The notes under the pieces: generated by a model | What the model was told of the DNA's origin: nothing | Databases searched by the model: none | What the model saw: only the letters and a program-made list of their open reading frames with translations | Shown: positions 7,389 to 13,701 of the stretch, in pieces | Position numbering within the stretch: position 1 is the stretch's first letter | Layout: the number at the start of each line of letters is the position of its first letter | Made by a program: the position numbers and the translations under genes | Assembly (NCBI GenBank): GCA_043813895.1 | Contig: JBDRKQ010000237.1 | Coordinates: 1 to 14,273, forward strand | Source of the DNA: CAZTAR01 sp043813895 | GTDB lineage: Bacteria > Planctomycetota > Phycisphaerae > UBA1845 > UTPLA1 | Length of the DNA: 14,273 nt | Direction of reading: 5' to 3'

Positions 7389-7433
7389 CCCGGCGATCCA
7401 TCACGGACAACCGTCAAAAGAGGAGACAACAAC

Positions 7434-8369
7434 ATGCGTAGACCAAAGATCACCATCATCGGAGCCGGCCACGTCGGAGAATCCTGTGCCGCCTGGGCCG
7501 CCATGAAAGAACTCGGCGATATCGTCCTGCTGGACATCGTCGAGGGAATGCCACAAGGAAAGGGACTTGACCTGTGCCAGGCCGGCCCCATCGATAAGTT
7601 CGACGCGAACGTCCTCGGCACGAACGACTACAAGGACACGGCCGGGTCGGATATCGTGATCATCACGGCGGGCATCCCGCGAAAGCCCGGCATGAGCCGC
7701 GACGATCTCATGTCCACCAACATGGGCATCGTCCGCTCGTGCAGCGAGGGCGCGTACGAGTTCAGCCCGGATGCCACGTACATCATCATCTCGAACCCGC
7801 TCGACGCGATGGTCCAGACCGCGTGGAAGTCCACGGGCCTGCCCACCAACCGCATTGTCGGCCAGGCCGGCATCCTGGACATCGGTCGCTTCCGGGCGTT
7901 CATCGCGATGGAGCTGAAGTGCAGCGTCAAGGACATCAACGCCCTGCTCATGGGCGGACACGGCGACGACATGGTGCCTCTGCCCCGCTTCACCAGCGTC
8001 GCGGGCATTCCCGTCACGGAGTTGATCTCCAAGGACAAACTCGACGCGATCATCCAGCGAACGAAGATGGGCGGCGGCGAGATCGTCAAGCTCATGGGCA
8101 CCAGCGCCTACTACGCCCCCGCGGCAGCCAGCATCCAGATGGCCGAGGCGATCATCAAGGACAGCCGCAGAATCCTGCCGTGCGCGGCCTATTGTGACAA
8201 GGAATACGGCCTCGGCGGCTGCTTCGTCGGCGTGCCCTGCGTGCTCGGCAAGAACGGCGTGGAGAAGGTCATCGAGCTCAAGCTCACCGCAGATGAGTTG
8301 AAGCTCCTGACGGCCAGTGCCAACCACGTCAAGGAACTCGTGGCCTGGGTCGAAGAACACTGGAAGTAA
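7434..8369 (+). CDS. mdh: NAD-dependent malate dehydrogenase (lactate dehydrogenase-like type)
   Basis: The enzyme interconverts malate and oxaloacetate in the TCA cycle. Its 311 residues are full length. GAGHVGES (10-17) is the Rossmann glycine loop, and D34 in VLLDIVEG favours NAD over NADP. ITAGIPRKPGMSR carries the substrate arginines R83 and R89. N121 lies in SNPLDAM, and D149 and R152 in ILDIGRFR. H176 in GGHGDDMVPL is the catalytic base, and that motif is typical of malate rather than lactate dehydrogenases. The ATG at 7434 is chosen because GAGGAGA lies just upstream and the Rossmann motif begins immediately. An in-frame extension to 7287 would overlap the divergent permease and has no family support. 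It is a single gene, with a repeat-filled gap downstream. Confidence 0.95.
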   Translation: MRRPKITIIGAGHVGESCAAWAAMKELGDIVLLDIVEGMPQGKGLDLCQAGPIDKFDANVLGTNDYKDTAGSDIVIITAGIPRKPGMSRDDLMSTNMGIVRSCSEGAYEFSPDATYIIISNPLDAMVQTAWKSTGLPTNRIVGQAGILDIGRFRAFIAMELKCSVKDINALLMGGHGDDMVPLPRFTSVAGIPVTELISKDKLDAIIQRTKMGGGEIVKLMGTSAYYAPAAASIQMAEAIIKDSRRILPCAAYCDKEYGLGGCFVGVPCVLGKNGVEKVIELKLTADELKLLTASANHVKELVAWVEEHWK

Positions 8370-8452
8370 CCGGCCGCCCGTCGGCAGATCGGGTCGTCGT
8401 CCTCATCGTTGTCTGTTCGTTGCCCCGTCGAGAGGGCGCGCCGGGGCGCCAG

Positions 8453-8481
8453 GGGTGCCACTGGCAGCTTGCCTGCCAGTG
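8453..8481. repeat. Family (i) half element: single hairpin
   Basis: GGGTGC followed by CACTGGCAG-cttgc-CTGCCAGTG is identical over 29 bases to the left half of the element at 9697. The partner hairpin and the closing GGCACCC are missing, so this is a truncated copy. It lies in the 326-base gap between mdh and the zinc-ribbon gene, which otherwise contains only the element at 8514-8600. Confidence 0.75.
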
Positions 8482-8513
8482 TTGTGTGGTAGTGCGCCGG
8501 GGTTGCGCGCGAG

Positions 8514-8600
8514 GAGCCGCGGACTTCAGTCCGCGCTGTTGTCCCCGGCGTGAACACGTTCGCATCTTCGGACAACCGCGCGGGCTGAAGCCCGCGGCTC
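8514..8600. repeat. Family (ii) composite palindrome (GAGCCGCGG type)
   Basis: Outer arms GAGCCGCGG (8514-8522) and CCGCGGCTC (8592-8600) are perfect complements. Each arm also forms its own hairpin, GCGGACT-tc-AGTCCGC on the left and GCGGGCT-ga-AGCCCGC on the right. A third pair GTTGTCC (8538-8544) and GGACAAC (8570-8576) lies inside. The same family recurs at 10939-11029. Confidence 0.8.
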
Positions 8601-8695
8601 TTCTGCCTGCCTGAGGCGTTCTGACACAACTTGCGGCACGAGCATCTCGCCCGTGAATCCAACTCTGTCATTCAAGAGGGAGGATGATTTCAGCC

Positions 8696-9673
8696 ATGAC
8701 CACGCCGGAAGCCGACAAGATTCTCGTGCAATGCGCGTGCGGTGCGAAGCTCCGAGCCCCCGCAACTTCCGTCGGGAAGCAGTTCGAATGCCCCAAGTGC
8801 GGCAGCCACGTGACCATCCCCGCACCGGAAAGTGCTCCCCTTGCGAGCGGTCCGGCGGTCGATCCAGCGCCGCCATTGCCTGTCGCTAGCCCAAAGGCGT
8901 GCCCTGAGTGTCAGGCGATTATGCAGCCTGCCGCCGTGGTCTGCACGGCGTGTGGGCTCAACACCCAGACAGGCACGACGGCCAATCCGGAGAGTACCTC
9001 GACCGGCAAGGGCGCGGCGCTGGCCAAGGCGACAGGCACCTTCGTGCTCGGCGTCATTCTGAGCGCAACCGGGGCGGCGGTCGGTGGCGTGGCTTGGTTC
9101 CTCGCAGTGTGGCACCTCAATGTCGAGGTGGGGTATATCGCCTGGGGGATCGGCGTGTTGGCCGGGCTGGGGATGACCCTCGGTTCTCGGAACCCGAGCA
9201 CGACCGGCGGTGTCGTCGCCGCCGGCATGTCGGTATTGGGAGTTGTCGGCGCGAAGGTGGCAATCTTTTCTTTTTTGATCAGCGCGTTCTTCCTTGGGCA
9301 GACTGACGACCTCGACGTACAGCGAGAGTTTGTCACGGGAATGATGGCGAACGAAATCCTGGACGCCCGAGGCATCGAAGGGGAAGAGCAACGAGACAAG
9401 CAGTGGAACTCGGCCAACATCGAGGCGGAACTGCGCGTCAAGTCCCTGAGCGATGACGAAATCCGCGCGAAGTGGCAGGAGTACCGAGATCAGATCGAAG
9501 ACCAGGTGAAAGCTGCCAAAACAACCGAGGAACAGGCGGAATCCGATGGCGACGGAATGTTCTCGTTCTTCATTTCCACCCAGTTCAGCGTATTCGATCT
9601 CCTCTGGCTCTTTCTCGCAATCGGCTCGGCCTACAAGATTGGGAGTGGAAAAGCGAGGCCTTCAGAAACCTAG
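8696..9673 (+). CDS. Membrane protein with two N-terminal zinc ribbons
   Basis: The 325-residue protein starts with two putative zinc ribbons. The first uses C13-x-C15 and C32-x-x-C35 (CACGAKL ... ECPKCG). The second uses C69-x-x-C72 and C83-x-x-C86 (CPECQ ... CTACG). About three hydrophobic segments follow (roughly 113-138, 143-162, 170-199), then a charged helical stretch (about 200-285, rich in E, K, Q and D) and a last hydrophobic segment (about 288-315). Proteins with this layout are frequent in Planctomycetota, but their role is unknown to me; the ribbons would face the cytoplasm. An upstream ATG at 8684 directly abuts the GAGGGAGG ribosome binding site, so the ATG at 8696 (12 bases away) is preferred. 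No partner gene is adjacent, and repeat elements flank it on both sides. Confidence 0.8.
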   Translation: MTTPEADKILVQCACGAKLRAPATSVGKQFECPKCGSHVTIPAPESAPLASGPAVDPAPPLPVASPKACPECQAIMQPAAVVCTACGLNTQTGTTANPESTSTGKGAALAKATGTFVLGVILSATGAAVGGVAWFLAVWHLNVEVGYIAWGIGVLAGLGMTLGSRNPSTTGGVVAAGMSVLGVVGAKVAIFSFLISAFFLGQTDDLDVQREFVTGMMANEILDARGIEGEEQRDKQWNSANIEAELRVKSLSDDEIRAKWQEYRDQIEDQVKAAKTTEEQAESDGDGMFSFFISTQFSVFDLLWLFLAIGSAYKIGSGKARPSET

Positions 9674-9696
9674 TGCGTCGCGACAGGTCGAATGAT

Positions 9697-9781
9697 GGGT
9701 GCCACTGGCAGCTTGCCTGCCAGTGTCTTGCGCGTATCCGCCGCCAAGAACGCACTGGCGGACCAGCCGCCAGGGGCACCC
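9697..9781. repeat. Family (i) composite palindrome, inverted orientation
   Basis: Outer arms GGGTGCC (9697-9703) and GGCACCC (9775-9781) enclose CACTGGCAG-cttgc-CTGCCAGTG and CTGGCGG-accag-CCGCCAG, with 26-29 bases between the hairpins. Its reverse complement aligns with the element at 6298, including loops gcaag and ct(c/g)gt. It lies 23 bases after the zinc-ribbon gene. The remaining gap up to 9998 shows no gene or recognisable signal apart from the ribosome binding site of the next gene. Confidence 0.85.
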
Positions 9782-9998
9782 TTGCAACCCCTCGTTCGAG
9801 GTGTCATGAAGCACTAGTGGCCCGCGGCGATGCGGTGACGCCGGCGCCACGCGGCTCCAGCCGATGGCCCTGGCTCGCCGATGCAAATGAGTTCGTGTCG
9901 CACGCACGAAGCGGCCCAGGACGACGCGAGGCGATTGCCCGTGCTGTCTCCGGCCGCCGAGCGGCGAGTGATCTTCGGAAGCACCGAGAAGGACCTCC

Positions 9999-11015
9999 GT
10001 GGCCGATTGCACATCAACGCGACGCCGGAATCTCGATGATGCCCTGATCTCCGCCATCATCCCTTCGTACAACTCGGCCGAGGTCCTGCCGGACGCAATC
10101 GCGTCCATCCTCGCCCAGACCCGGCCGCCTGACGAGATCATCGTGGTGAACGATGGCAGTGAGGATCGCACCGCCGAGGTCTGCGAACGATTCGGACCGG
10201 ACGTCCGCTACATCTGCCAGGACAACGCCGGGGCGTCCTCCGCCCGTAACGCGGGGATCGAGGCTGCTGGCGGGAACTGGCTGGCATTCCTTGATGCCGA
10301 CGATCTCTGGGATCCGCAGAAGCTCGAACTGCAAATCGCCGCGTTGGAGGAAAACCCCGAGGCCGATTTCGCCGTGACGGCTGCGCTGGCCTGGTCTCCG
10401 GACACGGAGTCATACCATCTCTACCGGTACGACGGCCCGCTCGACCCGGTACTGATGCGGCGGCGACTCCTCGTCCGCAATATCCTCACCGGCCTCTGCT
10501 CCTCACTCCTCATCCGTCGCGACGCCCTCGAAGGCGTCGGCGGATTCGCGTCCGGCAAGGCGTGCGAAGACCGTCGCCTCGCGATCGCTCTGTTGGAGAA
10601 GCACCGCGCCGTCCTGCTCGATGACCCGCTCATCCGTCAGCGGCCCGGCCCGGCCCACTTCACGAATCCGGAACGCCACCGATTCGAAATGCTCTCGCTC
10701 ATTGCCGATCACGATGCGTTGTTTGCCCGACTCGACCCCACCGGACGGCTCAAACGCCAGGCAAGGGCCAGGATGCACGAGCGATCCGGCATGCACTATC
10801 TGGAAAACGGCGATCTTCCGACCGCCGCCCGAGACCTCCGCCGGGCTGTGCGGCTCTGGCCTCTTATGGCCAATCCCTGGCGTGTGCTGGCTAACAGATG
10901 CCTTGGTCGCCTCAAGGTGGGGCAGCCTGTGGCGATCAATGAGCCGCGGACTTCAGCCCGCGCGGCCGCTCGGAGGCATGGGCGTCTTTGCACCGGAAAC
11001 CCCCGCGCGGGCTGA
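9999..11015 (+). CDS. Family 2 glycosyltransferase (GT-A fold)
   Basis: It probably transfers a sugar from a nucleotide sugar to a glycan, lipid or protein acceptor at the cytoplasmic face of the membrane. It has IIPSYN (20-25), VVNDGSEDRT (49-58), NAGASSARNAGIEAA (76-90), and the metal-binding D99-A-D101-D in FLDADDLW. Sugar and acceptor cannot be told. A CEDRRLAIAL stretch fits the ED acid region of the family. A TPR-like helical segment (about 268-308) follows. GTG at 9999 is chosen because AAGGA lies five bases upstream and an in-frame stop occurs at 9969. The final 25 residues (about 314-338) are encoded by the palindromic repeat at 10939-11029, and the stop codon lies inside its right arm. 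The natural C-terminus has therefore probably been replaced. Confidence 0.88.
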   Translation: MADCTSTRRRNLDDALISAIIPSYNSAEVLPDAIASILAQTRPPDEIIVVNDGSEDRTAEVCERFGPDVRYICQDNAGASSARNAGIEAAGGNWLAFLDADDLWDPQKLELQIAALEENPEADFAVTAALAWSPDTESYHLYRYDGPLDPVLMRRRLLVRNILTGLCSSLLIRRDALEGVGGFASGKACEDRRLAIALLEKHRAVLLDDPLIRQRPGPAHFTNPERHRFEMLSLIADHDALFARLDPTGRLKRQARARMHERSGMHYLENGDLPTAARDLRRAVRLWPLMANPWRVLANRCLGRLKVGQPVAINEPRTSARAAARRHGRLCTGNPRAG

Positions 11016-11029
11016 AGTCCGCGGCTCAT
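10939..11029. repeat. Family (ii) element with perfect 27-bp inverted arms
   Basis: The arms 10939-10965 and 11003-11029 are exact complements over 27 bp around a 37-base loop; they start ATGAGCCGCGG and end CCGCGGCTCAT. The same GAGCCGCGG/CCGCGGCTC words occur at 8514-8600. The left arm and loop are translated as the end of the glycosyltransferase. The hairpin is followed by CGGCCTTTTCT, so it may also act as a terminator. Confidence 0.9.
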
Positions 11030-11057
11030 CGGCCTTTTCTCTCGGCTGCGGGTCGTC

Positions 11058-11063
11058 TATAAT
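11058..11063 (+). promoter_or_regulatory. Consensus -10 box ahead of the NifU-like gene
   Basis: TATAAT is a perfect -10 hexamer. The -35 position (11035-11040, TTTTCT) is weak. Transcription would start near 11070 and leave a leader of about 130 bases before the NifU-like start, long for such a small gene. No clear riboswitch was recognised in that leader. Confidence 0.4.
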
Positions 11064-11199
11064 CCGCCTGTTGAGACTTGGACGGTCGAGGAAACGCCTT
11101 ATCTCACTCGAGGCTCGCGCGTCGCGATCTGTGATTGGGGGATCGGCTTCTTCCGCTGTTTGAGCATCCCTGAAAGCCCTTGTTACTACGGAGAAACCC

Positions 11200-11451
11200 A
11201 TGGCCGAAGCCCCGAATGCTGATTGGAAAGCGCAGGTAGCGAAGATCATAGACGAGCGGATGCGTCCCGCCCTGCAAGGCGACGGCGGCGACATCGAGCT
11301 CGTCAGTGTGAGCGACGACGGTGTTGTCAGCGTCAGGCTGCAAGGCGCGTGCGTCGGCTGCCCCGGTGCGCAAATGACCTTGAAGATGGGCGTCGAGCGG
11401 AATCTGAAGGCAGCCGTTCCGCAGGTGAAGGAGGTCGTCACCGCCAATTGA
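11200..11451 (+). CDS. NifU-like (Nfu-type) iron-sulfur cluster protein
   Basis: The 83-residue protein is a single NifU C-terminal domain, which carries or delivers Fe-S clusters to apo-enzymes in the cytoplasm. The family motifs are RPALQGDGGDIEL (22-34) and the cluster cysteines C51-x-x-C54 in GACVGCPGAQMTL. The C-terminal MGVERNLKAAVPQVKEV is also typical. No other Nfu domain is fused, and no suf or isc genes lie nearby. The ATG follows CGGAGAAACCC, giving GGAG at good spacing. Transcription likely starts from the TATAAT at 11058. Confidence 0.92.
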   Translation: MAEAPNADWKAQVAKIIDERMRPALQGDGGDIELVSVSDDGVVSVRLQGACVGCPGAQMTLKMGVERNLKAAVPQVKEVVTAN

Positions 11452-11495
11452 CGCTTGCCTGACCCCGGACGGAAGAACAAAGCCGTCAAAACCCG

Positions 11496-11524
11496 TTGAC
11501 CGCGAGCGGGGCTTCGGCTAGACT
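11496..11524 (+). promoter_or_regulatory. Strong-looking sigma-70-type promoter of a short transcription unit
   Basis: TTGACC (11496-11501), a 17-base spacer, and TAGACT (11519-11524). This is the best -35/-10 pair in the window. The start of transcription is expected at about 11531-11533, just before the ATG at 11535. Confidence 0.6.
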
Positions 11525-11570
11525 TGCCGCCGGCATGGTCCGTGTGGACTGTCCGAATCGGGAGTGCCTC

Positions 11571-11663
11571 ATGTTCACAGCGTTCGCCAACAAGGATCAG
11601 ATAGTGCGTTGGAGCCGATCCGCGCCCATCGGCATTATCGATCCGCAGAGGGAGGCTTCCTAG
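11571..11663 (+). CDS. Small ORF between its own promoter and terminator
   Basis: The ATG at 11571 is preceded by GGGAG (11560-11564) with a 6-base spacer and encodes 30 residues (starts MFTAFANKDQIVRWSR, ends GIIDPQREAS), then TAG. An in-frame ATG at 11535 would give 42 residues with an extra MVRVDCPNRECL start containing two cysteines; with the predicted transcription start it would be nearly leaderless. The peptide is not hydrophobic enough for a membrane toxin and has no family I recognise. Promoter, ribosome binding site, stop and intrinsic terminator lie in order within about 240 bases, which supports a real transcript. Whether the peptide or the RNA is the product is open. Confidence 0.45.
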   Translation: MFTAFANKDQIVRWSRSAPIGIIDPQREAS

Positions 11664-11698
11664 GCGACGCGCGTGCGACCGACTGTAAGCGAGCGATT

Positions 11699-11733
11699 GC
11701 CCTGGAAGCCGACGTTTCCAGGGCTTTTTATTT
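11699..11733 (+). terminator. Intrinsic terminator of the small unit
   Basis: GCCCTGGAA (11699-11707) pairs perfectly with TTCCAGGGC (11716-11724) across an 8-base loop, followed at once by TTTTTATTT. This is a textbook Rho-independent terminator on the + strand. Confidence 0.85.
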
Positions 11734-11758
11734 CGGTTGGGAGCGGTTTCAGTTTGAG

Positions 11759-11917
11759 TGTGGCGGCCGACGCCCCTGTCGGCCGTCGAAGATCAGAGCC
11801 GCGACCGCAAGGGAGCGGTCATCACTCAAATGCGAGGGCCGTCCAGCGCCGAATAATGACCGCGTGCTAACGCGCGCGGCTCTGATCCACGTCCGACACG
11901 GGGGTCGGACGCTACGG
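11759..11917. repeat. Family (iii) nested palindromic element
   Basis: Outer hairpins GGCCGAC...GTCGGCC (11765-11784) and GTCCGAC...GTCGGAC (11891-11910) are near mirror images of each other. Inside them GATCAGAGCCGCG (11791-11803) and CGCGGCTCTGATC (11875-11887) are perfect 13-bp complements. The core contains ACCGC-aaggga-GCGGT and CGCG-tgctaa-CGCG hairpins. It fills most of the space between the small unit's terminator and the MATE gene. The gap 11452-11965 is fully accounted for by this element plus the small unit. Confidence 0.75.
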
Positions 11918-11924
11918 TGTCTCG

Positions 11925-11930
11925 TATAGT
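11925..11930 (+). promoter_or_regulatory. Possible -10 box of the MATE gene
   Basis: TATAGT lies at the edge of the palindromic element and would give a leader of about 30 bases. No convincing -35 is present. Confidence 0.3.
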
Positions 11931-11965
11931 GCAATGGTTCGTGATTCCGGAAAGTAGCCGTTGGC

Positions 11966-13444
11966 ATGATGCAGCCACAAGCCCAACCTGAACATGGCTT
12001 TGCTGTTGACCAGGCCCCGTTGCCCCCGCTTCGCCAGGAGGCCCGGAGACTCCTCGTTCTTGCTGCGCCCATGATCCTCACGATGGTCTCCCGGATGCTC
12101 ATGGGCTTCATCGACTTCGTAATGGTCTCGCGGCTGGGCACGGAGGCGACGGCCGCGATCAGCCCGTGCACGATCTTCGTGTTCACGCTCATTTGCTTCG
12201 GGATGGGTGCCGCCAGCAGCATCCAGACCTTCGCCGCCCAATCCCTCGGCCGAGGCCGCCACCAAGCGGCCGCCCAATACGCGTGGCAGGGTTTCTATCT
12301 GGCCATGGTGTTTGCCGGATTGTCGCTCCCGGCATCAATGCTGAGTGCGCCTTTCTGGCGGCTGGTTGGGCACCCAGCATCCGTCCAGACCCTGGAGGTC
12401 GCCTACTGCGAAACGGCGCTATGGTGCATGGGCTTCTCGATCCTCTGCATTAGCATGGATAGCTTCTTCAACGGCATTCAGAAGCCGACCGTCGGGCTGA
12501 TCTCGGTCCTCGTGTCGCTCGTGTTCAATGTCTGCGCGAACTACTGCCTGATCTACGGCAACTTCGGGTTTCCAGCGTTGGGCATCCGCGGGGCCGCGAT
12601 TGCGACCGTGATCGCCTGGGGCGTGCGGGCGGGGATGCTCACGCTCGTCTTTCTGTCACACGAGTTCAACCGGGTTTACGCCACGCGCAGCTCGTCGCGG
12701 CTGGACCGTCAGAAGATCAAGGACATCCTGCGCGTGGGCGGCCCGATCGCCGTACAGTGGGTCCTCGACATCGGAGCATGGTTCGTGTTTCTGACGCTCC
12801 TGATGGGACAGTTCGGCACCGCTTCGATGGCAGCGGCCAATATCGGCTTGCAGTACATGCATCTGTCGTTCATGCCGGCGATCGGGCTTGGAATCGCGAT
12901 TTGCTCGCTCGTCGGCCATGCCATCGGCGAACGAAACCCGGACCTCGCCGCGCGCCGCGTCAAGGTCGGCATGCTCATAACCGGCTCATACATGGGCCTC
13001 GTCGGCCTCTTTCTCTTTGTGGCGAGGTCGGAGTTGACCGGCCTGATGTCGTCGGACCCGGAGGTCATCCGACTCGGTTCAGGCGTGCTCATCTGGGCTG
13101 CAATCTTCCAGATATTCGACGCGGCCCAGATCACATACGTCAATGGTCTGCGCGGCGCGGGCGATACCAAGGGACCGGCGATCCTCGTGGCGGGCCACTG
13201 CTGGATCGTCTTCATCGCGGGCGGGTACCTCGTCGCCCGCTGGTTCCCTCATTGGGATGTCCACGGCCCCTGGATGATGTGTACGCTCTACATTATCCTG
13301 CTGGGTTTGGCCCTATGGCGGCGATTCGCCAGAGGCCAGTGGCGGAATATCGATCTGTTCAAAGATGAAGCACCCACGGCAGGGTTTCCGGTGGTCGCCG
13401 GGGAAGCACTGAGCGAACCCAACCCAGGGCCGCCCGCCCACTGA
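11966..13444 (+). CDS. MATE-family multidrug/organic cation exporter
   Basis: The 492-residue protein has about twelve transmembrane segments in two MatE halves (roughly residues 28-190 and 250-415). Family exporters use a Na+ or H+ gradient across the inner membrane to expel drugs or metabolites. TM1 reads LAAPMILTMVSRMLMGFIDF with the conserved proline, followed by VSRLGTEATAAIS. AAQSLGRGRH matches the family's Q-x-x-G-x-G-(R/K) loop, and the second half has the equivalent VGHAIGERN. NGLRGAGDTKGP is another common signature. The C-terminal 40 residues are polar and Pro-rich. Two ATGs (11966, 11969) are possible starts; only a weak GGAAAG lies upstream. The substrate is unknown. Repeat elements lie on both sides. 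Confidence 0.92.
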   Translation: MMQPQAQPEHGFAVDQAPLPPLRQEARRLLVLAAPMILTMVSRMLMGFIDFVMVSRLGTEATAAISPCTIFVFTLICFGMGAASSIQTFAAQSLGRGRHQAAAQYAWQGFYLAMVFAGLSLPASMLSAPFWRLVGHPASVQTLEVAYCETALWCMGFSILCISMDSFFNGIQKPTVGLISVLVSLVFNVCANYCLIYGNFGFPALGIRGAAIATVIAWGVRAGMLTLVFLSHEFNRVYATRSSSRLDRQKIKDILRVGGPIAVQWVLDIGAWFVFLTLLMGQFGTASMAAANIGLQYMHLSFMPAIGLGIAICSLVGHAIGERNPDLAARRVKVGMLITGSYMGLVGLFLFVARSELTGLMSSDPEVIRLGSGVLIWAAIFQIFDAAQITYVNGLRGAGDTKGPAILVAGHCWIVFIAGGYLVARWFPHWDVHGPWMMCTLYIILLGLALWRRFARGQWRNIDLFKDEAPTAGFPVVAGEALSEPNPGPPAH

Positions 13445-13488
13445 CGCAGCGAAGGTGACGGACCGCCCCTAGCAGGTTGAAAGACAGC

Positions 13489-13587
13489 GTAGCGGCCGAC
13501 CCCTGTGTCGCTCGTCGGAGAAGAGAACGTAGCGTCCGACCCCCGCGTCGGCCGTCAGCAGTAGCGTCGGCCCCCCGTGGCCGACGA
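13489..13587. repeat. Family (iii) tandem cluster, three GTAGCG(G/T) units
   Basis: Three imperfect copies of about 27 bases begin at 13489, 13529 and 13561: GTAGCGGCCGACCCCTG, GTAGCGTCCGACCCCCG and GTAGCGTCGGCCCCCCG. Each can form a GTCGG/CCGAC-type hairpin, most clearly GTCGGCC...GGCCGAC in the third. They are the same sequence type as the outer hairpins at 11759-11917. Confidence 0.7.
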
Positions 13588-13597
13588 CGAATACCAA

Positions 13598-13638
13598 GGG
13601 CTGGGTGCCCCGCCCCTTCCAGGGGTGGGCGACAGCCC
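13598..13638. repeat. Family (iv) GGGCTG...CAGCCC hairpin
   Basis: GGGCTG (13598-13603) and CAGCCC (13633-13638) close a second stem in which GCCC pairs with GGGC and CCCCT pairs with AGGGG. It directly follows the tandem cluster and lies 63 bases before ileS. It may affect the ileS leader if co-transcribed. Confidence 0.6.
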
Positions 13639-13701
13639 CGGCGACGAATGCCGACTGAATCTGCCCGAACAGAAAACACAATCGCTCCCGGAGAGCCGCG
13701 G

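Noticed and set aside
7318..7410. Upstream start for the permease at 7410
   Set aside because: It adds 31 polar residues not expected in EamA proteins and reaches into the likely mdh promoter.
7287..7433. Upstream extension of mdh
   Set aside because: The extension precedes the Rossmann motif by 49 residues, overlaps the divergent permease start and lacks a ribosome site. ATG 7434 has GAGGAGA upstream.
6349..7621. Long frames on both strands over the permease (385 and 420 codons)
   Set aside because: Their translations are Arg/Asp/Gln-rich or low in motifs, while the permease frame shows regular hydrophobic segments and family signatures.
7401..8360. 319-codon minus frame over mdh
   Set aside because: It is the reverse of a malate dehydrogenase with all catalytic residues; the antisense protein has no motif.
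9814..10017. Possible small minus-strand gene ahead of the glycosyltransferase
   Set aside because: The 67-residue product is Arg/Ser/Ala-rich with no ribosome site and overlaps the glycosyltransferase start.
13489..13587. CRISPR-like array from three spaced GTAGCG units
   Set aside because: The units are imperfect, only three, unevenly spaced (40 and 32 bases) with 5-13-base intervals, and there are no cas genes. It fits a palindromic repeat family better.
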